From NCBI GenBank assembly GCA_016466735.1, contig JAAOED010000007.1:48606-112605 (forward strand): a stretch of 64,000 bases of DNA, written 5' to 3'. The translations under genes were made by a program, and so were the position numbers. Position 1 is the first letter of the stretch; the number at the start of each line of letters is the position of its first letter. Under the pieces are notes generated by a model. The model had not been told where the DNA came from. It made no database searches and was given only the letters and a program-made list of their open reading frames with translations. This DNA comes from Weissella confusa (GTDB taxonomy: Bacteria; Bacillota; Bacilli; Lactobacillales; Lactobacillaceae). Positions 46,149 through 55,353 of this stretch are shown piece after piece.

Positions 46149-46820
46149 TTAATCGAGTTTTGCCGCGATGTTTGCTAACGTGACATCGGCAGTCGTGTCA
46201 AAGCGAATATCGGCATCGTGCAAAATGTCGGCGTTACCGATTCCCAACGACACTTCACCGGCCCCATTAATTGCTTGAATACCTGACGCAGCATCTTCCA
46301 AACCGATGACTTGCTCTGGTGGCAAGTTCAATAGCTCGGCGGCACGCACATAAATTTCAGGATCCGGCTTGTTGGCAGTCAACGTACTTGGGTCAACAAT
46401 ACCCACAAATGAATCCGTCAATTGCAAACGGTCAAGAATAAATGGCGCGTTCTTTGAAGCTGACGCAACACTAGCCTTGTAGCCCTTGTCGTTCAATTCC
46501 TTGATGAAATCTGCCATCCCCGGCAAAATATCATCCGGCGTCAAACCAGAAATCAATTCAACATAGTGATTATTCTTCCAAGATGCCAACGCCACCTTTT
46601 CGTCGTGCGTGTAGTCATCTTGCTTGTTGCCAGCCTTCAAAATCATTTCAAGGCTGCCCATGCGATCGATTCCCTTCAATGACTCTTGCAATTCCGGCGT
46701 CCAAGTCACATTCACTTGTTCAGCGAGTGCATGCCAAGCTTGCGTGTGAAACTTCGCGGTATCCGTGATGACACCATCCAAGTCAAAGGAAAATCCCTTA
46801 ATGTCTGAAAATTTTGTCAT
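46149..46820 (-). CDS. pgmB: Beta-phosphoglucomutase
   Basis: A 223-residue HAD-superfamily enzyme that interconverts beta-glucose 1-phosphate and glucose 6-phosphate. It has the nucleophile/acid motif FDLDGVITDTAKFH (Asp at residues 13 and 15), the cap domain, the Ser/Lys region SVASASKNAPFIL and the distal acids in GLEDAASGIQAI. It starts one base after the mapA stop, with GGAGGCTTAAG as its site, consistent with processing the beta-glucose 1-phosphate made by maltose phosphorylase. Confidence 0.95.
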   Translation of the reverse strand: MTKFSDIKGFSFDLDGVITDTAKFHTQAWHALAEQVNVTWTPELQESLKGIDRMGSLEMILKAGNKQDDYTHDEKVALASWKNNHYVELISGLTPDDILPGMADFIKELNDKGYKASVASASKNAPFILDRLQLTDSFVGIVDPSTLTANKPDPEIYVRAAELLNLPPEQVIGLEDAASGIQAINGAGEVSLGIGNADILHDADIRFDTTADVTLANIAAKLD

Positions 46821-46821
46821 C

Positions 46822-49083
46822 TTAAGCCTCCAAGGTTAGCTTTTCACCAGCCAAATCAATCGTCAACGGCTCACCTGACAACAATTCAACGTGTGAACCG
46901 TTTTGATCAACAGCGACTGACAACAAGCGACCGCGGAATAGGAAGCGGAAGCTGTAGCCCTGCCACTTATCAGGCAAGAATGGCTCGAAGTGCAATTGGT
47001 CATCGCGAACACGCATGCCAGCAAATCCTTGCACGATTGATAGCCAGGCACCCGTCATTGACGTGATGTGCAAACCGTCTGACGTGTCATTGTTGTAGTT
47101 ATCCAAATCAAGACGCGCCGTACGCTCATAGAACTCGACACTCTTATCAGCCATCTTCAAATCAGCGGCGATAATTGAGTGAACAGATGGTGACAATGAT
47201 GACTCGTGGACCGTGAATGGCTCGTAGAATTCATAGTTGTCACGCTTTTGTTGTTCCGTAAAGGCATCTGGGAAGTAGTACATCGCGTGCAATGTATCTG
47301 ATTGCTTGATGTATGGTGAACGCAAGATACGGTCCCATGACCAGTGTTGGTTAATTGGCAAGTTCTTTGGATCCAAATCACGAACTGGCACCAATTCCTT
47401 GTCCAAGAACGTGTCGTGTGCGACAAAGACGTGGCGTGGCACACCGTTGACGTCAGTAACATCCGCTTCAGGCAAGTACATCTTGTCGACAATTTCTTGC
47501 CAGTGCTTGCGTTCTTCAGATGTGACGTTCAACTTCGTTTGGAACTCTGGCGCAACCGTGTCGATGTTTTCCAAAGCGTATGACAAGACCCACTTGGCCA
47601 TCCAGTTGGTGTAGTAGTTGTTGTTGATGTTGTTCTCGTATTCGTTTGGTCCGGTCACACCGTGAATCATGTACGCATCATTGCGTGCTGAATAGTGTAC
47701 ACGGTCAGCCCAGAAGCGCGCGATACCAATCAGCACTTCACTACCTTCGTTTTCAAGCCACGAACGGTCACCCGTCAAGTGCGTGTAGTTGTAAATAGCG
47801 TAGGCAATCGTTGAATTACGGTGAATTTCTTCAAACGTAATTTCCCATTCGTTGTGTGATTCGATACCGTCGAAGGTCACCATTGGGTACAACGCCCCGG
47901 CCAAGCCTTGTTGCTTAGCATTGTGGTACGCCCCTTCGATTTGTTGGTAGCGGTACTTCACCAATGACTTCACGACAGCTGGATCAGTAACCCCTAGGTA
48001 AACTGGAATGGCAAACGCTTCCGTATCCCAGTATGTGGCACCACCATACTTCTCACCGGTGAAGCCCTTTGGTCCGATGTTCAAACGGGCATCGTTACCG
48101 TAATAAGTAGCAAACAAGTGGAACAAGTTAAAGCGAATACCTTGTTGCGCTTCTGCATCCCCTTCGATTTGTACGTCTGCCTTCTCCCAACGCTTAGCCC
48201 AACCAGTTGTGTGGTCGATGACCAAATCGTTGTAAGTATTTGATGCAATGTCAGCGAACAAATCATCCGTGGCAGCCTTAACGGCATCATTCGACTCATA
48301 GTCACGTGAGGTTGTCACAATGACACGCTTTTCGATTTGCACAGGTGTTTCGGTCACGATACCAGCAAAGACGTTTCCGACTTGCTTTTCATCGTCGACT
48401 GACCCAATGGCTGGCAAATCTGAGACGAAACGTTGACGGGCAGCCACTGTAAATTGTGGCACACCAAATGGGTTGGCAATTGTGCGTGTCATGATAAAGG
48501 CTGACTCGTCATCAGCTTCCTTATCCAAGACATCCCAGAATTTCTCGTCATAGTTTGAATCTTCATTCATGACATCGGCGTCAATCAAAGCCGTCAATTC
48601 CAATTGGTGCGTGGCCTTGTCGACTGATACAAAGGTCCAACGCAAGTCCGCCAATTCCTTCTTGGCAACTGAGATAAAGCGATCAACGCTAATCTTAACG
48701 CCCTTTACGATGAATGAACGGTGCAAAATACCAGCCTTCATATCCAATGACAACTCAAAATCATCAAATGGCGTCTTGGCCAAATCGATCAAGTCACCGT
48801 CAATACGGATTTCAGCCTTCACAAAATTCAAAGCGTTGATGGCCTTACCGAAGTACTCTGGGTATCCATTCTTCCACCAACCAACACGGGTCTTGTCTGG
48901 GAACCAGACACCACCAATGTAGACACCTTGCAACGAGTCGCCAGTATACGTTTCTTCAAACATACCGCGCATACCCATGTACTCATTTCCTAGTGACGTA
49001 ATTGATTCTTGCAAACGCTTGTCAGCAGGATTAAATTCATGCGTTGTAATTGTCCAAGGACTAACTTCAAAAATTCGTTTCAT
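46822..49083 (-). CDS. mapA: Maltose phosphorylase (GH65)
   Basis: A 753-residue inverting phosphorylase splitting maltose with phosphate into glucose and beta-glucose 1-phosphate in the cytosol. The length is typical for GH65 from LAB. Conserved parts are the N-terminal beta-sandwich (SLGNEYMGMRGMFEETYTG), GPKGFTGEKYGGATYWDTEAFA, the catalytic acid in HGVTGPNEYENNINNNYYTN, and KQSDTLHAMYYF. It lies 18 bases after the neopullulanase gene, with GAGGGAATAATAAC before ATG, and directly before pgmB. Confidence 0.96.
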   Translation of the reverse strand: MKRIFEVSPWTITTHEFNPADKRLQESITSLGNEYMGMRGMFEETYTGDSLQGVYIGGVWFPDKTRVGWWKNGYPEYFGKAINALNFVKAEIRIDGDLIDLAKTPFDDFELSLDMKAGILHRSFIVKGVKISVDRFISVAKKELADLRWTFVSVDKATHQLELTALIDADVMNEDSNYDEKFWDVLDKEADDESAFIMTRTIANPFGVPQFTVAARQRFVSDLPAIGSVDDEKQVGNVFAGIVTETPVQIEKRVIVTTSRDYESNDAVKAATDDLFADIASNTYNDLVIDHTTGWAKRWEKADVQIEGDAEAQQGIRFNLFHLFATYYGNDARLNIGPKGFTGEKYGGATYWDTEAFAIPVYLGVTDPAVVKSLVKYRYQQIEGAYHNAKQQGLAGALYPMVTFDGIESHNEWEITFEEIHRNSTIAYAIYNYTHLTGDRSWLENEGSEVLIGIARFWADRVHYSARNDAYMIHGVTGPNEYENNINNNYYTNWMAKWVLSYALENIDTVAPEFQTKLNVTSEERKHWQEIVDKMYLPEADVTDVNGVPRHVFVAHDTFLDKELVPVRDLDPKNLPINQHWSWDRILRSPYIKQSDTLHAMYYFPDAFTEQQKRDNYEFYEPFTVHESSLSPSVHSIIAADLKMADKSVEFYERTARLDLDNYNNDTSDGLHITSMTGAWLSIVQGFAGMRVRDDQLHFEPFLPDKWQGYSFRFLFRGRLLSVAVDQNGSHVELLSGEPLTIDLAGEKLTLEA

Positions 49084-49101
49084 GTTATTATTCCCTCATA
49101 A

Positions 49102-50868
49102 TTAGCGCACTGGCTCGGTCCAAATGATAAAGTCGTTTGGTGCCAGTTGCGTCTCAGATTGATTTGTTTTTAGCAAAATACTTGTTGGCTGCGCAACTGT
49201 TAAGTCGGTCGTGCCATTGTTGAATACCCCAACGATGCGCGTTTGATTGTCTTCGCGCGTCAATCGGATTTGACGTTCCCCAATCACGTCAAAGATAATT
49301 TTGTCGTCAGATAGCTTAGCAATGACTTGGCGCCTGACTTGTACTAATTTTTGCATAAAGTCGTACAAATCATGGTCTTGTAACTCTGGCTGCCAAACCA
49401 TCGGCTTGCGATCGTCAGGATCATTCTCCCCGGTCATACCGTATTCTGTTCCATAGTAGATTGATGGAACACCTGGTTGCATGAAGGTAAATGTGAGAAT
49501 GCTTTTCGCTAGTTGCTTATCTTCATGCGCCAAGGTCATCAAACGTGGCGTATCGTGTGAATCCAACGTGTTAAACATCATGCGGTTCGTTGCATCACGG
49601 TACAACATCAATTGATGGCTCATCTTTTGAACTAATGCATCTGCTGACTCATTTTCCAAGAAATATTGGAGGATGGCGCCGGTGTAGCTGTAGTTCATAA
49701 CGGCTGTAAATTCATCGCCGACCAACCAGCTCTGCGATGTGTGCCAAATCTCACCTAGAATGTAAAAATCAGGTTTCAATGCCATCATCGCATCGTGGAA
49801 TTTACGCCAGAAATGATGATCAATTTCATTGGCAACATCTAGACGCCAGGCATCGATATCAAATTCTTTGACCCAATACGTTGCAATGTTCAACAAATAA
49901 TCAACCACTTCCGGATTACTTGTATTCAGCTTTGGCATGTGTGGCGTGTAGTCAAACGTGTCATACGTTGCATCAGCTGCAAATTCAAAGTTGTCGGTTG
50001 GTGTGTACGTTGCTGGGAACTGATGAATGTGGAACCAGTCCGCATATGGTGATGCTTGCCCGTTCTTTAACACATCCTGCCACTGCACTGACTTGTCACC
50101 AATGTGATTGAAGACCGCATCCAACATGACGCGAATGCCACGTTCATGCGCTGCTTGAACCAGTTGCTTAAACAACTTGGCATCCCCGAAATGTGGGTCC
50201 ACCGTCATATAATCTTGCGTGTCATATTTGTGATTCGATGGCGCTTGGAAGATCGGATTCAAATAGATACCTGAAACCCCAAGGTCTTGCAAGTGATCCA
50301 AATGGTCCAAAATACCCTGTAAATCACCACCGTAAAAGTCTTCACGACCAGGATGATCAGTTGAACGCCAAGGCTTCGTGCCTACCGGATCATTTGATAC
50401 ATCCCCATTCGCAAACCGCTCTGGAAAGATTTGATACCAAACCGTATCGGTCACCCATTCCGGGGCGTTGTACTGATCAATCGTTTGAAAAAACGGCATG
50501 CGAAAGTAAAAGTTCATATCCATTAAATCGGCATCGGCTACTTTAAAGAAGCCTTTGTCACTATAAATTTTCTGGATACCGAGCATATCAGTCACTAGGA
50601 AGGCATATGCTAACCGCCGCTTCGGCTCGGTCACCGTCACCTGCCAAAAATCAGAAATCCCATCTGACATAATCTTGGTCATCTGCTTTGGCACTTGGTA
50701 GAACTTTTCATCAGTTGGCAAGCTCCGCAAGCTGTACGGATCACCTGCTAATAATTCAACGTTAACGATATCGTCTTTGGCAGTCCGCAGACGAATATTA
50801 ACCGTTTGCTCGTTCACGACGTACGCCATCTCACTGTCGGGACGGTGCATAATACCTGCTAGGTTCAT
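49102..50868 (-). CDS. Cytosolic neopullulanase / maltogenic amylase (GH13)
   Basis: A 588-residue alpha-glucan hydrolase of the GH13_20 type. It has an N-terminal beta domain of about 125 residues (CBM34-like, VVNEQTVNIRLRTAKDDI) followed by the barrel: VTDTVWYQIFPERFANGD, MLDAVFNHIGD, the nucleophile Asp in AWRLDVANEIDHHF, the acid Glu in YILGEIWHTS and the third acid in NTLDSHDTPR. There is no signal peptide, so it degrades imported maltodextrins. The start at 50868 follows GAGAGGGAAGCATT; the frame is open further upstream into the transporter gene. It lies 20 bases after malT. Confidence 0.93.
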   Translation of the reverse strand: MNLAGIMHRPDSEMAYVVNEQTVNIRLRTAKDDIVNVELLAGDPYSLRSLPTDEKFYQVPKQMTKIMSDGISDFWQVTVTEPKRRLAYAFLVTDMLGIQKIYSDKGFFKVADADLMDMNFYFRMPFFQTIDQYNAPEWVTDTVWYQIFPERFANGDVSNDPVGTKPWRSTDHPGREDFYGGDLQGILDHLDHLQDLGVSGIYLNPIFQAPSNHKYDTQDYMTVDPHFGDAKLFKQLVQAAHERGIRVMLDAVFNHIGDKSVQWQDVLKNGQASPYADWFHIHQFPATYTPTDNFEFAADATYDTFDYTPHMPKLNTSNPEVVDYLLNIATYWVKEFDIDAWRLDVANEIDHHFWRKFHDAMMALKPDFYILGEIWHTSQSWLVGDEFTAVMNYSYTGAILQYFLENESADALVQKMSHQLMLYRDATNRMMFNTLDSHDTPRLMTLAHEDKQLAKSILTFTFMQPGVPSIYYGTEYGMTGENDPDDRKPMVWQPELQDHDLYDFMQKLVQVRRQVIAKLSDDKIIFDVIGERQIRLTREDNQTRIVGVFNNGTTDLTVAQPTSILLKTNQSETQLAPNDFIIWTEPVR

Positions 50869-50888
50869 AATGCTTCCCTCTCTCGTGA

Positions 50889-52247
50889 TTAGCGCACGCT
50901 GTCGCCGTGTTCGACAGAAGTTTCCTTCACGGCCCAAACACTAATACCACCCAAAACAAACAAGACTGCTGATACCAAAATCATGTGTGGCATGTGGTTA
51001 CCCAATAGTGGGTAAAGGGCGAATGATGCTACTGAGGCAACAATTTGTGGGAAGCAAATCCATGAGTTGAACAAGCCCATGTATGTTCCGTCGTGTTGTC
51101 CGTCCAAAGCGTTCGTCAAAATCGTGAATGGGATGGCGTTCATCGTTACCCAAGCCATACCCAACATCACAAACGCAACCGCTGACATCGTCTTTGATCC
51201 AGTCGTGGCCAACAAAGCAAATCCAGCAGCCCCAACAATCAAGCCAAATGTGTAAGCTGGCTTACGCGTCTTGTTGTTCAAACGTGAAATAATCAATCCC
51301 CAAACAATGGCCGTAACAGTTTCGATGGCTGACAAGACACCGAACCAGTTACCAGCAGCTTGGAAGGCTCCTGAAGCAGCGTTTGTCGTGTGCCAGATGT
51401 TACTTGCGACCGTACCAGTTCCATACGTCCATAGGTATTGGAAACCGGCCCAGCTAAAGAACTCAACCAATCCAAGTGTCCAGAAGACCTTTGGCGCGTG
51501 CTTTAGGATTTCAAAGACGTTTTGCTTCTCGCCCTTTTGCTCATCAAGGCCGTGGTAGTTTGCGTACGTTTCAGGATCGTATTCATCAACCTTCCATACT
51601 GTGAAAGCGGCTGAAATAGCCAAAATAATTGCTCCAACATAGAATGACCACTTAACTGATGCTGGCAATTGTCCTTGAGCGGCAACGTTGGCAACACCAA
51701 TTGCAGTAAAGAAGTATGGGAACAAGTTAGCGATAACACCACCAATGTTTCCCCAGATGGTTTGCCATGACCAAGCCATATCCTTTTGGCTATCGTTGAC
51801 CATGTCTGAAATCATCATCTTAAATGGTTGCATTGACATGTTTGATGACAAGTCCATGAATAGAATGGCGATGGCACCAAACCACAAAGCAGTTGATGTC
51901 TTAAAACCAAATGAACCGGCGTTTGGCAACAACGCCATGACGACGATGGCAACCAAAGCTCCCAAAATCAAATATGGCAAACGACGACCAATCTTAGGCA
52001 ACCAAGTACGGTCTGAGAAGTAACCGACCAATGGTTGGACAACCATTCCAGCCAATGGTGGCAAAATAAAGAAGAACCCTAGCTTCGTAGGATCAGCACC
52101 AAGCGTTTGGAAGATACGTCCCATGTTGGCACTTTGCAATGAGAACGCCATGGAAGTACCCAAATTTCCAAACGTCATCAACATCAATGTCGCGATTGTT
52201 AGCGTTGGTAGATGCTTCTTACCAACCTTGTTTTGCGATTCTGTCAT
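50889..52247 (-). CDS. malT: Maltose/maltodextrin transporter, MFS (GPH-like) type
   Basis: A 452-residue, twelve-helix sugar symporter. The N-terminus (TFGNLGTSMAFSLQSANMGRI) and PLAGMVVQPLVGYFSDRTW with the DRTW cytoplasmic loop match MalT-type and sucrose/maltose-H+ symporters of Lactobacillales. It is the first gene of the mal operon with neopullulanase, maltose phosphorylase and pgmB, hence the maltose assignment. The start follows ACGAGGTTGAATC. Its promoter and cre site lie in the divergent region shared with the LacI regulator. Confidence 0.88.
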   Translation of the reverse strand: MTESQNKVGKKHLPTLTIATLMLMTFGNLGTSMAFSLQSANMGRIFQTLGADPTKLGFFFILPPLAGMVVQPLVGYFSDRTWLPKIGRRLPYLILGALVAIVVMALLPNAGSFGFKTSTALWFGAIAILFMDLSSNMSMQPFKMMISDMVNDSQKDMAWSWQTIWGNIGGVIANLFPYFFTAIGVANVAAQGQLPASVKWSFYVGAIILAISAAFTVWKVDEYDPETYANYHGLDEQKGEKQNVFEILKHAPKVFWTLGLVEFFSWAGFQYLWTYGTGTVASNIWHTTNAASGAFQAAGNWFGVLSAIETVTAIVWGLIISRLNNKTRKPAYTFGLIVGAAGFALLATTGSKTMSAVAFVMLGMAWVTMNAIPFTILTNALDGQHDGTYMGLFNSWICFPQIVASVASFALYPLLGNHMPHMILVSAVLFVLGGISVWAVKETSVEHGDSVR

Positions 52248-52292
52248 GATTCAACCTCGTAATTTCAAAATAACCTATCTGTGAACTGCAAA

Positions 52293-52306
52293 TGAAAGCG
52301 CTTTAT
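52293..52306. promoter_or_regulatory. cre-like site in the malT leader
   Basis: TGAAAGCGCTTTAT follows the CcpA consensus except the last two bases. It lies downstream of the malT -10, a roadblock position. Confidence 0.5.
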
Positions 52307-52317
52307 TTACAAATTCC

Positions 52318-52346
52318 ACTATAGTTCTCTTGATTACAAAATGAAA
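52318..52346 (-). promoter_or_regulatory. malT operon promoter
   Basis: Minus-strand TTTCAT (52341-52346), 17-base spacer, TATAGT (52318-52323). The -35 box is overlapped by the perfect cre site. Confidence 0.55.
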
Positions 52347-52355
52347 GCGTTTTCA
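52342..52355. promoter_or_regulatory. cre site (CcpA), perfect consensus match
   Basis: TGAAAGCGTTTTCA matches TGWNANCGNTNWCA at every defined position and overlaps the -35 box of the malT promoter. Confidence 0.8.
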
Positions 52356-52358
52356 GAA

Positions 52359-52372
52359 TGTTACCGGTAACA
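52359..52372. promoter_or_regulatory. Palindromic operator, probable LacI-type regulator site
   Basis: TGTTACCGGTAACA is a perfect 14-base palindrome with a central CG, the format of LacI-family operators, lying between the divergent malT and regulator genes. Confidence 0.6.
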
Positions 52373-52428
52373 TAAAATTACATTCTTACGGCATTTGAAA
52401 GTATGCTACACTTAATATATGTTAGGCG

Positions 52429-52442
52429 TGTTAGCGCTTTCA
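52429..52442. promoter_or_regulatory. cre-type or operator box before the lacI-family gene
   Basis: TGTTAGCGCTTTCA fits the cre consensus fully. It lies between the likely -10 (TACACT at 52407-52412) and the ribosome binding site of the regulator gene. Confidence 0.65.
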
Positions 52443-52460
52443 TCAATTAGGAGGTTTATT

Positions 52461-53390
52461 ATGGTCTCACTTAACGACGTTGCGAAGACGGCTCATGTCT
52501 CAAAAATGACTGTTTCTCGTGTCTTAAACCATCCCGAACTCGTGTCACTAGAAATTCAGAAAGACGTGCAACAGGCGATTCTGGAACTCGGTTATGTGCA
52601 AAACCGAGCTGGCCGCGCCTTGGCAAACAAACGACATTACAATATCGCCTTTGTTCTACTAGATGATATTGCAGAAATTGAGCCGTACTATGCGCATTTA
52701 TTGATACATTTAACCGATGCATTACGCCACCACGGCTATACATTAGAAGTACGTCACGACCGTGAGTTTGATTTAACGAATGTGGATGCATTCTTAGTCA
52801 GTGGTGCACGTCGGACAGATGTTGAAGCATTGCACCTTCCCGTTCCGGTTGTAATTTATGGGATGGAACCCGGATTAATTTCCGTTGACAGCGACAATAC
52901 CGTCGGTACTGCGATGGCCACGGAGTATCTCATTAATCACGGTTTTGAACACATACTCTATCTTGGTTTGGCGATCGATGAGCCGTTTGCGTTAAATCGC
53001 GAAACTGGTTATCGACAAACAATGTTGAAGTATGGGGTGCCGATTGAGGCTTATGAGTTACCAAACAACGAATGTGCTGCAACTGAGTTAGTCACATTAA
53101 TCAACCCCGCCCCAGGCACTGGGATTGTAACGGCGACCGACCGTTTAGCCCTTGGTGCACTTAGGGCCAGTCAGGCTCTTGGCCTATCATTCCCAAATGA
53201 GATTGGGATTATTGGGTTTGATGGGATTTACATTCATAAGCTATCCTCACCTACCCTGACCACCGTTCAGCAACCATTAGGCGTGATTGCGAACACCATG
53301 GTCAAGTTATTAATGGCGCAACTGAACGGCGAAACCGTTTCATCTAAACTTATTACACCAACCTTGGTGATTGGGAATTCAACGCCATAG
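52461..53390 (+). CDS. malR: LacI-family regulator of the maltose operon
   Basis: A 309-residue LacI/GalR repressor. The N-terminal helix-turn-helix and hinge are clear (SLNDVAKTAHVSKMTVSRVLNHPELVS, then YVQNRAGRALANKR), followed by the periplasmic-binding-like effector domain with PVVIYGMEPGLISVDSDN and the C-terminal IGFDGIYIHKLSSPTLTTVQQP. The start at 52461 follows GGAGGTTTATT; the frame is open earlier but through the operator region. Its divergent position and the palindromes between identify maltose genes as targets. The name is by context. Confidence 0.85.
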   Translation: MVSLNDVAKTAHVSKMTVSRVLNHPELVSLEIQKDVQQAILELGYVQNRAGRALANKRHYNIAFVLLDDIAEIEPYYAHLLIHLTDALRHHGYTLEVRHDREFDLTNVDAFLVSGARRTDVEALHLPVPVVIYGMEPGLISVDSDNTVGTAMATEYLINHGFEHILYLGLAIDEPFALNRETGYRQTMLKYGVPIEAYELPNNECAATELVTLINPAPGTGIVTATDRLALGALRASQALGLSFPNEIGIIGFDGIYIHKLSSPTLTTVQQPLGVIANTMVKLLMAQLNGETVSSKLITPTLVIGNSTP

Positions 53391-53430
53391 AAAAAAGCTT
53401 CCGAAAGTAACGCTCTCGGAAGCTTTTCAT
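53391..53430. terminator. Terminator after malR
   Basis: 12-bp perfect stem (53393-53404 with 53416-53427) with T-rich sequence on both sides. Confidence 0.88.
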
Positions 53431-53483
53431 TTTCTATCACAGCAGCTGTTTGTCAGAAAACTCCGTCATTCTCAGTCTGCTTA
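53428..53483 (-). repeat. Short copy of the hairpin-rich repeat (copy B)
   Basis: The flanks TATCACAGCAGCTGTT and CAGTCTGCTTA match those of the repeat at 1793-1922. The internal hairpins are absent, as if lost by recombination between the two TAAAAC motifs present in copy A. As in copy A, the element starts at the stop codon of the preceding minus-strand gene. Confidence 0.55.
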
Positions 53484-54677
53484 TCTCAAAATTTCAATCA
53501 AATTCTTGCGTGATGCTTGGCGCGCTGGCAACCAACCAAAGATAATCCCAATGGCAGTTGTGACACCAAAGACCATCAAGACGTTGTTCATCGTGACAAC
53601 AGCGGTAATGTTTGGATTGTTCATTACAACCGTAATCAACTTACCCAAACCAGCTCCCAAGGCCAACCCGATAACGCCACCTGACAAGGTCAACATGACC
53701 GCTTCAATCAAGAATTGCAGCAAAACGTGGCGTTCCGTGGCACCGACAGCCAAACGAATACCAATTTCTTGCGTACGTTCTGAAACTGAAATGTACATCA
53801 TGTTCATGACACCAATACCGGCGATGAACAATGAAATACCAGCCACCGCTGACACAAACAAGGCAATCACAGACACATATTTTTGCAATGATGCCATGGT
53901 TGCGCCTTCATCTTCGAATTGATACTTACCAGAAGATGCCTGGCTACCATTCTTTTGCAAGTAGTCTGTCACCTTCTGGGCCACCTTACCTGGCTTATCC
54001 TTGGTTGCAATCGTCAATTGTACCATTGGATAAGAGGCTGTTTGTGTGCCAAGGAACGTGTTGTATGGCAGCCAAACTTGCGCTGGCATTTCCATTTGTG
54101 AATCTGCACCCATCTTCACAACACCAACAACCGTGTAACTCAAACCACCCAATTCGATAGCTTGATCAACAGCTGCGTGTGCTGAACCAAAATACTTTTT
54201 CGCAAAATCATTTGCAATCGTAACATTGCGTTGGGCCAACTCATTATCAGCCTTGGTTAGCTTACGACCATCAACCAATTCGACGTCACCGCTGCCCTTT
54301 ACGACCTTGGCGTTCAAGTTTGATACCTTTTGTTCACCGGCATAACCATCAAAGGTCGTTGAACCACTTTCAAGGCGCTTCAACTTGATGTTCGCAATCT
54401 TATCCGCGTAAGGGCTGTTCTTGATTGTGTTAACGTCAGACTGATCCAACCCATTTGCGTAATAATCATCTTGCGTGTAGTAAATGGTTTCCTTGATCAT
54501 CCCCGACTTATCAGCTGAGACAAACTTAGCCATTTGCTTGTTCACACCATTACCAATCGACAAAATCGTGATAACAGATGCAATACCAATGATAATACCC
54601 AACATCGTCAAAATTGAACGGCGCTTGTTAGAGATAAGTGACTGCCATGACGACTTAATAATTCCCCAAAGATCCAT
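53481..54677 (-). CDS. MacB/FtsX-type ABC transporter permease
   Basis: A 398-residue permease with one N-terminal helix (RSILTMLGIIIGIASVITIL), a large extracellular domain of about 210 residues (MacB_PCD, including SANDFAKKYFG-like ANDFAKKYFGSAH) and three C-terminal helices (FVSAVAGISLFIAGIGVMNMM with the conserved SVSERTQEIGIRLAVGA). It partners with the adjacent ATPase (one base apart) and adaptor. Such three-component sets in Firmicutes export or resist antimicrobial peptides; the substrate is unknown. The stop codon lies within a repeat element. Confidence 0.9.
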   Translation of the reverse strand: MDLWGIIKSSWQSLISNKRRSILTMLGIIIGIASVITILSIGNGVNKQMAKFVSADKSGMIKETIYYTQDDYYANGLDQSDVNTIKNSPYADKIANIKLKRLESGSTTFDGYAGEQKVSNLNAKVVKGSGDVELVDGRKLTKADNELAQRNVTIANDFAKKYFGSAHAAVDQAIELGGLSYTVVGVVKMGADSQMEMPAQVWLPYNTFLGTQTASYPMVQLTIATKDKPGKVAQKVTDYLQKNGSQASSGKYQFEDEGATMASLQKYVSVIALFVSAVAGISLFIAGIGVMNMMYISVSERTQEIGIRLAVGATERHVLLQFLIEAVMLTLSGGVIGLALGAGLGKLITVVMNNPNITAVVTMNNVLMVFGVTTAIGIIFGWLPARQASRKNLIEILR

Positions 54678-54678
54678 C

Positions 54679-55353
54679 TCACATGCCTCCTACAATTTGC
54701 CCGTCAGCCAAACGAATCGTTCGTTGGGCCTGTTCGGCAACATGCGCATCGTGCGTAACCATCAAGATAGTGGTCCCTTCATGATTCAATGCAATAAACA
54801 AATCCAAAATTTCTTGGGCAGTGTGACTGTCCAACGCACCGGTTGGCTCGTCAGCTAGCAAGAACTTAGGCTTGGCCACGAGTGCACGGGCAATTGCCAC
54901 ACGCTGTTGTTGTCCTCCAGACAATTCAGACGGCTTCTTCTCGCCTTTATCACCAATACCCAATCGATCGAGCGTTTGTTGCACAGCAACCTTAATATCT
55001 GAACGACGACGGCCAGCGTAAACCAACGGCAACGCAACATTGTCAAAGACAGACATTTGTTGAATCAACTTAAAATTTTGGAAAACCCAACCAATATTGC
55101 GGTTGCGGAAGGCTGCGAAATCACGACGACTTAATGCCGTTGTGTCATCATTCGCAAAGACATACTCACCCTCAAATTCGCGGTCTAGCATCCCCACAAT
55201 GTTGATAAATGTTGATTTACCAGAACCTGATGGCCCCATCACCGCCACAAATTCACCATCTGAGATTTCAAGTGAGATGTTACGCAAGACGTGCAACTTT
55301 GATTCACCGTTTTGGTAGGTCTTGTTGATGTTCGATAACTTAATTAGCGCCAT
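54679..55353 (-). CDS. MacB/LolD-type ABC transporter ATPase
   Basis: A 224-residue ATPase: Walker A GPSGSGKST (about residues 39-47), Q-loop FQNFKLI, signature LSGGQQQRVAIARAL, Walker B FLLADEPTGALDS and switch His in VTHDAH. The D-loop-proximal EPTGALDS is typical of the MacB/LolD group. The start at 55353 follows GGGGAGGCAATTG and overlaps the adaptor gene by 14 bases; an upstream extension in frame lacks a ribosome binding site. Confidence 0.93.
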   Translation of the reverse strand: MALIKLSNINKTYQNGESKLHVLRNISLEISDGEFVAVMGPSGSGKSTFINIVGMLDREFEGEYVFANDDTTALSRRDFAAFRNRNIGWVFQNFKLIQQMSVFDNVALPLVYAGRRRSDIKVAVQQTLDRLGIGDKGEKKPSELSGGQQQRVAIARALVAKPKFLLADEPTGALDSHTAQEILDLFIALNHEGTTILMVTHDAHVAEQAQRTIRLADGQIVGGM

